The translations under genes were made by a program, and so were the position numbers. Of a stretch of 8,429 nt of DNA, positions 1 through 5,027 are shown in pieces; position 1 is the first letter of the stretch, and each line of letters starts with the position of its first letter. The notes beneath the pieces are model-generated. The model was not told where the DNA came from. It did not search any database and worked only from the letters and a program-made list of their open reading frames with translations. The stretch comes from Candidatus Staskawiczbacteria bacterium RIFCSPHIGHO2_02_FULL_34_10 (GTDB lineage Bacteria > Patescibacteriota > Minisyncoccia > Minisyncoccales > Staskawiczbacteraceae): assembly GCA_001821915.1 (NCBI GenBank), contig MHOR01000012.1, forward strand, positions 1-8,429. Direction: 5' to 3'.

Positions 1-800
1 CTTATACCAAAAAGTTTCTTTGAATAAGACCGTAAAATTTCTTTTTTTCTTTTAACAAAATAAGGCGCTTTTTTAAGTTGAGCTACTCCGACGGCTGTTT
101 GCAATTCTGTTATCCTAAAATTGTAACCTTTTTCTTCAATAATGTCTACTCCTCGCTCCTTGCGTCCGTCATGCTTATACATATTAACCTTATTAATTAA
201 AGCAATGTTGTCAGAAAGCAACATGCCTCCCTCACCCGTGGTTATCGTTTTATCAGCAAAAAATGATAACACAGAAAAATCTCCGTAAGACGCAATGGGC
301 CTTTGTTTATAACTTCCAAATAATGCGGGAGCACAATCATTAATTAAAAATATTTTTTTAGATTTAGCGTAAGATACCATCGCATCCAAATCCGATACAT
401 TACCATAAGCGCAAACATATAAAATAGCTTTGGTTTTTTTGGTTATTGCCTTTTCAATTGTTTGGCGAGTCAGGCACATGGTAGTTGGGTCAACATCAAC
501 AAACACTGGGGTTGCTCCACTATTAGAAATGGAATTAGGATCAGCGGAATGAGAAAAACTTGGGACAATAATTTCGTCTCCTTCTTTAATCCCTAATGCT
601 TTCATGCCTGAAATGAGCGCTGCTGTAGCCGAAGCCAAGGCTACGGAATACTTTCTTTTGCAAATTTTGGCTAAACGACTTTCAAACTCCCGTGTATATT
701 TATTTTCCGATAACCAGTTGCGTTTTATTACATCTGTTAAAAGACGCGATTCTTCCTTTCCAATTGATGGCTCATAACAAGGAATTGTTTCGTGAGCCAC
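1..800 (-). CDS. DegT/DnrJ/EryC1/StrS family sugar aminotransferase, 3' end cut by window (possible GDP-perosamine synthase-like)
   Basis: This is a PLP-dependent aminotransferase acting on a nucleotide-linked 4-keto or 3-keto sugar. Translating the minus strand from 800 gives 266 residues and no stop before the window edge; the family is usually about 360-400 aa, so the C-terminus is missing. Visible features are the IPCYEPSIGKEE N-terminus, the cofactor-binding stretch ALASATAALISGMKALG (about 54-70), EGDEIIVPSFS (73-83), the aspartate of INDCAPALFGS (D155, pyridine nitrogen contact), and SFFADKTITTGEGGM with K184 as the Schiff-base lysine. Having Lys rather than His there argues against a ColD-type 3-dehydratase. 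The GTG start at 800 fits the family N-terminus, but no good Shine-Dalgarno is seen; a second in-frame GTG at 857 is possible, and the frame stays open to about 901. A nearby GMD could supply GDP-4-keto-6-deoxy-mannose, which would suit a perosamine synthase. The exact substrate is inference. Confidence 0.9.
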   Translation of the reverse strand, partial: MAHETIPCYEPSIGKEESRLLTDVIKRNWLSENKYTREFESRLAKICKRKYSVALASATAALISGMKALGIKEGDEIIVPSFSHSADPNSISNSGATPVFVDVDPTTMCLTRQTIEKAITKKTKAILYVCAYGNVSDLDAMVSYAKSKKIFLINDCAPALFGSYKQRPIASYGDFSVLSFFADKTITTGEGGMLLSDNIALINKVNMYKHDGRKERGVDIIEEKGYNFRITELQTAVGVAQLKKAPYFVKRKKEILRSYSKKLFGI

Positions 801-882
801 GCGATTTTTATAAGCTTGGTAAGATTTAACTACATCACTATGAGTATGCTTTTTCACCCCAACACCAAACGAGTTTATATCC

Positions 883-903
883 TTCGTAATTTTACGAAAT
901 TAC
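883..903. repeat. Two overlapping short palindromes
   Basis: TTCGTAA-TT-TTACGAA (883-898) and GTAATTT-TACG-AAATTAC (886-903) are both perfect and share most of their bases, so they form mutually exclusive hairpins. The 9-mer TTCGTAATT also occurs in the right terminal repeat of the 177-bp element at 1094-1270. This may be an operator or a fragment of a repeat; in AT-rich DNA some of the symmetry could be chance. Confidence 0.45.
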
Positions 904-950
904 TTGGAATTTATCCCGATGGTTATATTTATCCCCCGACTTTATTCCTT

Positions 951-990
951 GCACGAGTTTTGCAGGCAAAACGATGTGCTAAAAACTCGT
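951..990. repeat. Intergenic hairpin with a competing alternative stem
   Basis: GTTTTGC (957-963) and GCAAAAC (966-972) are exact complements separated by AG, and are flanked by complementary GCAC (951-954) and GTGC (976-979). The left strand can instead pair as ACGAGTTTT (953-961) with AAAACTCGT (982-990), nine perfect pairs around a 20-nt loop. Two exclusive folds upstream of the aminotransferase recall an attenuator, but there is no U-tract or recognisable leader peptide to support that. Confidence 0.45.
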
Positions 991-1011
991 TATGGTGTAG
1001 GAGTTCATGTT

Positions 1012-2328
1012 TTATTGCCAAGGATACCCTTTATTTAATGATTTTAAATATTCGTCCAGAGCAATAGAAAAAGGTGTAAATAAATCATTTTTTAACTCTG
1101 AATTACGAAACTCTTTCGCAGGATTTCCCCCAAATTTGGCAGATGGAAATTTGATAGAATTTTCAGGCTTAGCCAAAGGCTCCGCCTGAAAATTCTTGCT
1201 AATTTCCAGCCCAAATTTGGGTGAAATCACCGAAAAATCGTTTAGTATGTGAGTTTCGTAATTCAGAGTTTTCAAGCTATTTTTAATCTTTTGATTAGAT
1301 AAAAATGGCAAAGTTTCACCCTCGGGTTTATTTTCTAAAAAATTAACTTTCACGCTAAAAAAATTTGCGATATCTTTGGCCGTGTCCCTGACAGAAATAT
1401 AATCATCTCCCCCTAAGTTATAGATACCTGCAGCCAAATCTCCGCCCACCTCGCCTTTGGCGAGTGGGACGGATCCGTCCCCGCCTTTGGCATGGGCGGA
1501 AAAGCTTCTCAAAATAATATTAACTACATCTTTGATATAAATATATTGTAATTTACGCTCTCCCCTGCCCCATACAGTGAGAGAATGATTTTTAAGACAT
1601 TCTTTTGCAAAAGTTAAGATGACATTGGGATGCAGAGCTTGTCCCGATCCAAATACGGAACACAAGCGAAATATAACAGTATTGGGATTAATTTTCAAGA
1701 TAAATTGTTCAAAAAAAGATTTCGCTATGCCAAAATTATGTTGAGGCGCCAAGGGCGAAAATTCATCGTAATTCTGGTCTGCCGTCAACCCGCTATAAAC
1801 ATATGAAGAGCTAAGGTAAATTAAACGACAATCCGGCATACTTTCTAAAGCATTAAGTATATTTACCGTAGCAGAAAAATCTTCTTGGAAAGAATTTAAT
1901 AGGTGGTCTTTATATGCTAAAGCCGAATGAGTAGCGCAATGAATAATGACATCGGGTTTAAAATCACTTATTATCCTAGAGGTTTTTGCCGCATCTTTTA
2001 AATCGAGGCTTTGCACATTAGACTTTGAATTATGAAATGCTTTCGAGGTATTTTCTACAAATTTCACGGTCGAAAATTTGATAGAATTTTCAGGCTTGCC
2101 CTGCGGGCCCGCCTGAAAATTATTGCGTATTTTCGGCTGAAATTTGGAGAAAAGACCCGAAACTTGCTTTTCAACGGGCATTTCGTGATTCAAAGTACTA
2201 GAAGCATCAACCAATTTATCTATAACTAAACATTCTTGGGAATACTCCTTAATAATTTTAAAAATTTCTGATCCGATATATCCCATGCCGCCCGTAATTA
2301 ATATTCTTTTTGTTGAAATTTGATCCAT
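1012..2328 (-). CDS. NAD-dependent epimerase/dehydratase (extended SDR) carrying three in-frame palindromic insertions
   Basis: This is a nucleotide-sugar epimerase or reductase of the extended short-chain dehydrogenase family, 438 aa. The N-terminus has the Rossmann signature ITGGMGYIGS (G13, G16, G19) and the D37 that ends beta-2. VIIHCATHSA (127-136), LIYLSSSYVYSG (169-180) and GIYNLGG (301-307) are family landmarks. The family is usually about 300-320 aa. The excess comes from three palindromic DNA elements read in frame, at residues ~44-103, 277-296 and ~353-412; without them about 300 aa remain. The YxxxK motif reads FGIAK, so the catalytic Tyr position is Phe199 (codon TTT) with K203 kept. 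That may alter or abolish normal SDR chemistry, unless substrate epimerisation uses other residues. The ATG at 2328 is preceded by a hairpin (2333-2349) and no clear ribosome binding site. The frame is open throughout, so the gene may still be expressed. Substrate unknown. Confidence 0.9.
   Translation of the reverse strand: MDQISTKRILITGGMGYIGSEIFKIIKEYSQECLVIDKLVDASSTLNHEMPVEKQVSGLFSKFQPKIRNNFQAGPQGKPENSIKFSTVKFVENTSKAFHNSKSNVQSLDLKDAAKTSRIISDFKPDVIIHCATHSALAYKDHLLNSFQEDFSATVNILNALESMPDCRLIYLSSSYVYSGLTADQNYDEFSPLAPQHNFGIAKSFFEQFILKINPNTVIFRLCSVFGSGQALHPNVILTFAKECLKNHSLTVWGRGERKLQYIYIKDVVNIILRSFSAHAKGGDGSVPLAKGEVGGDLAAGIYNLGGDDYISVRDTAKDIANFFSVKVNFLENKPEGETLPFLSNQKIKNSLKTLNYETHILNDFSVISPKFGLEISKNFQAEPLAKPENSIKFPSAKFGGNPAKEFRNSELKNDLFTPFSIALDEYLKSLNKGYPWQ
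1094..1270. repeat. 177-bp palindromic element, copy A, inside the epimerase gene
   Basis: The ends are perfect 20-bp inverted repeats: AACTCTGAATTACGAAACTC at 1094-1113 and its exact reverse complement at 1251-1270. Further nested pairing includes GATTTC (1122-1127) with GAAATC (1223-1228), GGAAAT (1145-1150) with ATTTCC (1202-1207), and AATTTTCAGGC (1158-1168) with GCCTGAAAATT (1184-1194). The apex is a small AGCC-AAA-GGCT hairpin (1171-1181). The length is 59 codons and the reading frame passes through without a stop, encoding residues ~353-412 of the host protein, including NFQAEPLAKPENSIKF. It lies near the C-terminus, between the last Rossmann-associated segment and the terminal helix. 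Copy B at 2021-2197 aligns to it base for base with no gaps, at roughly 70% identity by eye. Confidence 0.9.
1441..1500. repeat. 60-bp GC-rich cloverleaf-like palindromic element inside the epimerase gene
   Basis: The ends TCCGCCCA (1441-1448) and TGGGCGGA (1493-1500) are exact complements. Between them sit three more symmetric units: CTCGCC-TTT-GGCGAG (1450-1464), the perfect 16-bp palindrome GGGACGGATCCGTCCC (1466-1481) and GCC-TTT-GGC (1483-1491). The whole can fold as a closed stem with three arms. It is exactly 20 codons in phase with the host gene and encodes residues 277-296 (KGGDGSVPLAKGEVGG is part of it), just before the conserved GIYNLGG strand. It is far richer in GC than the DNA around it, which suggests it was inserted. 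It is unrelated in overall sequence to the 177-bp elements, apart from the shared word GCCAAAGGC. Confidence 0.85.
2021..2197. repeat. 177-bp palindromic element, copy B, inside the epimerase gene
   Basis: This copy is collinear with copy A (1094-1270), in the same orientation and the same codon phase. Its terminal repeats are ACTTTGAATTATGAAATGC (2022-2040) and GCATTTCGTGATTCAAAGT (2178-2196); their only two non-Watson-Crick positions are T/G pairs. The inner arms AATTTTCAGGC (2085-2095) and GCCTGAAAATT (2111-2121) are identical to copy A, and the apex is GCCC-TGC-GGGC (2098-2108). It encodes residues ~44-103 of the epimerase, in the loop after beta-2, including NFQAGPQGKPENSIKF. About 28 of 59 encoded residues match those of copy A by eye. 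No stop codon occurs in the frame used. Confidence 0.9.
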
Positions 2329-2332
2329 AATA

Positions 2333-2349
2333 CTTTTACTTCGTAAAAG
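2333..2349. repeat. Short hairpin just upstream of the epimerase start codon
   Basis: CTTTTAC (2333-2339), loop TTC, GTAAAAG (2343-2349) form a perfect 7-bp stem ending four bases before the minus-strand ATG at 2328. It occupies the place of the ribosome binding site and could lower translation of the epimerase. It is equally compatible with being part of the adjoining repeat region. Confidence 0.5.
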
Positions 2350-2417
2350 AAACTCTAAATTCTAGACCCTAAACTCTAAACGTGTTTTGGATTTTAAGGT
2401 TTTGAGGTTTGGGTTTA
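2350..2417. repeat. Telomere-like AT-rich intergenic repeat with imperfect inverted symmetry
   Basis: The gap between the GHMP kinase start-side neighbour and the epimerase is filled by degenerate heptamer-like units: AACTCTAAATTC, CCCTAAACTCTAAA, then after CGTG the opposite sense TTTTGGATTTTAAGG, TTTTGAGG and TTTGGGTTTA. The two halves are roughly reverse complementary: CCCTAAACTCTAAA (2368-2381 approximately) against TTTTGAGGTTTGGG, with three mismatches. Such TAAACCC-like patches are common between genes in some candidate-phyla genomes. Function is unknown; as RNA it could fold into a long imperfect hairpin between the two genes. Confidence 0.6.
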
Positions 2418-2430
2418 TTTATGGACAAGT

Positions 2431-3408
2431 CTATTGATCCAGTACAATAGAACTGCCTCCTTCGGAAAACTTAAAAGAAACGTTTTTATACTCAGACAAA
2501 GCAGCCTTGATAGACTGGTGTTTTTTTGGTGGAGCTAACACCAAAAGAAATCCCCCGCCACCTGCTCCTAAAATTTTTCCTCCGTACGCGCCGGCGGTCA
2601 GAGCTTTTTGATACATCTGGTCAATGCGGGGGTTAGAAATACCCGATGCTAATTCTTTTTTGAGCAACCAATTTTGGTGTAAAATGCTTCCCAATTTTTC
2701 GAAATCCCCTTTTTCTAAAGCATTTTTAAAGACAGGTACGCTATCTGACATCTTTTTTAGAAATTCGAATTTATTTGTAATATTTTGTTTTTGTTCCGAC
2801 AAGATAAGGTTTGCCGACCTTTCTTTACCGGTAAAAAACATCAACAGGTGATTTTGGAAATCTTCTTTTATATTTGGCGACAGATTAATGGGTTCCACGG
2901 TAATACTTCCATCACAGTTAAAATTAATCATATTCAAACCACCAAACGCTGCGGCGTATTGGTCTTGTTTGCCAATGGGAGCGCCATTTTTATCAATTTC
3001 AATTTCACAGGCTTCTTTTGCGATCATATCAGCCGATACATTATCTCCCAAAAAAGCATGTAAACTATGCAATAGTCCAACCGTAAAACTGCTTGATGAA
3101 CCAAGCCCCAGTCCTGTTTTTTGAGCAGGAATATCGGCTAAAGAAGCGATATCAACGCCTTTTTTAATGCCTAATTTTTCCAAGGAAAATTTTACTAACG
3201 GATGTTTTATTTGCGAACAATGATCTACTAATTCAATTTCGGAATAACTTAACTTAATCATCTCGTCAAACCTCGGATTTACGGTAACATAAAAATATTT
3301 ATTAATTGAGGTACTTAAAACCCTGCCCGGATAACGCCGGTAAAAATCTTCAAAGTCCGTTCCCCCTCCAACAAAACTGATTCGTACTGGAGTTTTCGAA
3401 ATAATCAT
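2431..3408 (-). CDS. hddA: GHMP family sugar kinase, HddA-like (D-glycero-alpha-D-manno-heptose 7-phosphate kinase type)
   Basis: This predicted cytoplasmic kinase phosphorylates the anomeric hydroxyl of a sugar or sugar phosphate, using ATP. It has the three GHMP signatures: RISFVGGGTDFEDFYRRYPG at the N-terminus (about 9-28), the ATP-binding loop KTGLGLGSSSSFTVG (97-111) and GGKILGAGGGGFLLV (276-290). GKQDQYAAAFGG (146-157) is typical of the HddA/COG2605 branch. At 325 aa it is the usual family length and looks intact. The ATG overlaps the stop of the nucleotidyltransferase gene by four bases (ATGA), so the two are translationally coupled. Pairing with a HddC-like enzyme supports the sequence kinase, then nucleotidyl transfer. 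No GmhA isomerase or GmhB phosphatase is in the window, so heptose as the substrate is inferred; another hexose kinase role remains possible. Confidence 0.87.
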   Translation of the reverse strand: MIISKTPVRISFVGGGTDFEDFYRRYPGRVLSTSINKYFYVTVNPRFDEMIKLSYSEIELVDHCSQIKHPLVKFSLEKLGIKKGVDIASLADIPAQKTGLGLGSSSSFTVGLLHSLHAFLGDNVSADMIAKEACEIEIDKNGAPIGKQDQYAAAFGGLNMINFNCDGSITVEPINLSPNIKEDFQNHLLMFFTGKERSANLILSEQKQNITNKFEFLKKMSDSVPVFKNALEKGDFEKLGSILHQNWLLKKELASGISNPRIDQMYQKALTAGAYGGKILGAGGGGFLLVLAPPKKHQSIKAALSEYKNVSFKFSEGGSSIVLDQ

Positions 3409-4094
3409 AATGATAAAGTCTGGTTAAATATTTTCAAACGATCAAAGGTTCCAATATCATAAAACTTCTTGTCGGTAATATTTGCATAAAGTTCTCTTTT
3501 TTTTATCAAGATGGGGAACAATTCTTCTTCGAGTGAAAAAACAGCATTTTCAGGCACAAAGTTTAAAACACCTTTTTTGAAAACATGAACTCCTGCTTCA
3601 ACATAATTTGATTGACCCTCGTTCTTTTTATCATAGTTTAACACTTCTCCTGTTTTTGAAACTTCAATATTGTTTAAAACCATTTTGGGATTGTTTTTAA
3701 AAACAACGGACATCGCCAATTTTTTACTTTCGTTAAAATCAGTTATCAAGAGTTGATAATCCATATACAAAAAACTGTCGCCGTAAACTAAAATAAATTC
3801 ATCTTCCAAAAGTTTTTGGGCATTTTTTAATGCCCCGCCAGTGCCCAGTGGCATGTTTTCCTTTGAATACTTAATGTGTATTCCTATTTTTTCTCCATTA
3901 CCAAAATACTCTTCTATTTTTTCTCCCAAATATCCTGTACATAAAATGAAATCCTTAAAACCATTTTTTTTTAACATTTCTAATTGGTATTCCAAAAACG
4001 GCTTTCCTTTAATTAAAACCATCGGCTTTGGGAGGCTTTGGGTTAATGGCCTTAACCTTATTCCCAGTCCTCCAGCTAAAATAACGACTTGCAT
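3405..4094 (-). CDS. hddC: Sugar-1-phosphate nucleotidyltransferase, HddC-like
   Basis: This enzyme transfers a nucleotidyl group to a sugar 1-phosphate to give an NDP-sugar; HddC members use GTP and D-glycero-D-manno-heptose 1-phosphate. The fold is read from the N-terminal ILAGGLGIRLRPLTQSLPKPM (5-25: nucleotide loop and the conserved KP), PLGTGGALKNA (82-92) and the metal-binding VYGDS (D106). The chosen ATG at 4094 gives 229 aa and starts directly at MQVVILAGG, as family members do; a longer version would need a GTG at 4109. It overlaps the end of the preceding reductase gene by 19 bp and the following kinase by 4 bp, evidence of one transcript. It lacks the long C-terminal beta-helix of bifunctional enzymes. 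The nucleotide used (GTP rather than dTTP or CTP) is inferred from the GDP-sugar neighbours. Confidence 0.87.
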   Translation of the reverse strand: MQVVILAGGLGIRLRPLTQSLPKPMVLIKGKPFLEYQLEMLKKNGFKDFILCTGYLGEKIEEYFGNGEKIGIHIKYSKENMPLGTGGALKNAQKLLEDEFILVYGDSFLYMDYQLLITDFNESKKLAMSVVFKNNPKMVLNNIEVSKTGEVLNYDKKNEGQSNYVEAGVHVFKKGVLNFVPENAVFSLEEELFPILIKKRELYANITDKKFYDIGTFDRLKIFNQTLSL

Positions 4095-5026
4095 ATTGTT
4101 TGATACCACTCAATTGTTTTTTTTAATCCATCTTCAAAATTTGTTTTGGCCTCAAAACCGAATTCTTTTTTTGCCCTTGAAATATCAATGGAGCGTCTTG
4201 GCTGACCATCAGGTTTGTTTGCATCCCAACGGATTTCTCCTTTAAAATCCATTAATTTACAAATTAATTCTACTAAATCTTTAATAGAAATTTCTAAATC
4301 TGAACCAAGATTAACTGGTTCTGATATATCATATTTTTCTGCTGCTAAAATTATGCCTTCTGCCGCATCCTCAACACACAAAAAACCACGCGTGGCTTTA
4401 CCGGTTCCCCATAATTCAATATGGTTTTTTTGATTTTTTTTAGCGTCATATACTTTTTTGATAATCGCAGCAATCACATGGGAGTTTGCAGCATCAAAAT
4501 TATCACCTGACCCATATAAATTTAAAGGCAAAAGAAAAATTGAATTAAATCCATACTGCTGCCGATACGCCTGACTTTGTACAAGTAACATTTTTTTAGC
4601 TAATCCGTAAGGAGCATTCGTTTCTTCCGGATAACCGTCCCACAAATTTTCTTCTCTAAATGGCACGGGAGTATATTTAGGATAAGCACAGACCGTTCCA
4701 ATCGCTACAAATTTTTTAACACCCGCTTGGCGTGAAGCCTCCATAAGCTGTACGCCCATCATAATGTTGTCATAAAAAAGCTCTCCGGGTTTTTGTTGGT
4801 TAAATCCAATACCTCCAACCTTAGCAGCTAAGTGAATAACAATATCTTGGCCTAAAACAGCTTTCTTACAGTCCTCCCATTTTCTTAAATCAAGTTCGTC
4901 AATTGTAGGCAAAGAAAGATGTTCTGTCTGAACACCTCTTTTTTCTTGCAAGTTCGCGACCAAATGACGACCCAAAAATCCATCCGCTCCGGTAATTAAA
5001 ATTTTCTTTTCTTTAAGACTAATCAT
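4076..5026 (-). CDS. fcl: GDP-L-fucose synthase-like NAD(P)-dependent epimerase/reductase
   Basis: This is an extended SDR that epimerises and/or reduces a GDP-4-keto-6-deoxy sugar. From the ATG at 5026 it is 316 aa, normal for Fcl/WcaG. Motifs are ITGADGFLGRHL (G13, G16, G19), HLAAKVGGIGFNQQKPGELFYDN (65-87), GTVCAYP (110-116: T111 at the catalytic Ser/Thr position, C113), APYGLAKK with Y140 and K144, and LYGSGDNFDAANSHVI with H183. C113 and H183 match the acid/base pair known for GDP-fucose synthase. The start at 5026 comes right after the upstream stop (5028-5030), with GGAAAG nearby; a TTG at 5035 would be the longer option. Its substrate would be the product of the adjacent GMD. In GDP-6-deoxy-heptose loci the same family makes heptose derivatives, so fucose is likely but not certain. 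Confidence 0.88.
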   Translation of the reverse strand: MISLKEKKILITGADGFLGRHLVANLQEKRGVQTEHLSLPTIDELDLRKWEDCKKAVLGQDIVIHLAAKVGGIGFNQQKPGELFYDNIMMGVQLMEASRQAGVKKFVAIGTVCAYPKYTPVPFREENLWDGYPEETNAPYGLAKKMLLVQSQAYRQQYGFNSIFLLPLNLYGSGDNFDAANSHVIAAIIKKVYDAKKNQKNHIELWGTGKATRGFLCVEDAAEGIILAAEKYDISEPVNLGSDLEISIKDLVELICKLMDFKGEIRWDANKPDGQPRRSIDISRAKKEFGFEAKTNFEDGLKKTIEWYQTICKSLF

Positions 5027-5027
5027 G

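Larger units (their letters stand above)
801..1011. other. Gene-free stretch with several inverted repeats
   Basis: This 211-bp gap separates the epimerase stop from the aminotransferase start. I see no convincing gene in it; a plus-strand open frame across it has no homology I recognise and overlaps real genes. It holds a double palindrome at 883-903, a hairpin at 951-979 (GCAC, then GTTTTGC-AG-GCAAAAC, then GTGC), and an alternative pairing of ACGAGTTTT (953-961) with AAAACTCGT (982-990). AACGAGTTT at 868-876 is also inverted against 983-991. ATTTATCCC is directly repeated at 909-917 and 927-935. No T-run follows the hairpins in the minus direction, so they do not look like a standard intrinsic terminator. 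The stretch may be an attenuating leader for the aminotransferase or the remains of a small palindromic element. Confidence 0.6.

Noticed and set aside
951..990. Possible intrinsic terminator for the epimerase gene
   Set aside because: The hairpin is strong enough, but no T-rich tract follows it in the minus-strand direction.
979..1008. Nine-residue minus-strand open frame (MNSYTITSF) that could be a leader peptide before the aminotransferase
   Set aside because: It has no ribosome binding site and no run of a regulatory amino acid, and the nearby hairpins lack a U-tract, so an attenuation leader is not supported.
792..1067. Plus-strand open frame of 91 codons across the 801-1011 gap
   Set aside because: It overlaps the ends of two well-supported minus-strand genes, shows no recognisable domain and no good ribosome binding site, and its length is modest for AT-rich DNA. 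It is treated as chance.
1441..1500. The cloverleaf-like fold as a tRNA gene
   Set aside because: The arms do not match tRNA arm sizes, there is no T-loop consensus or recognisable anticodon arm, and the segment is read through as codons.
3541..3560. ATTTTCAGGC in the nucleotidyltransferase gene, identical to part of the inner arm of the 177-bp elements
   Set aside because: The partner arm and flanking conserved bases are missing and the protein has normal length, so this is a chance 10-mer in a coding region.
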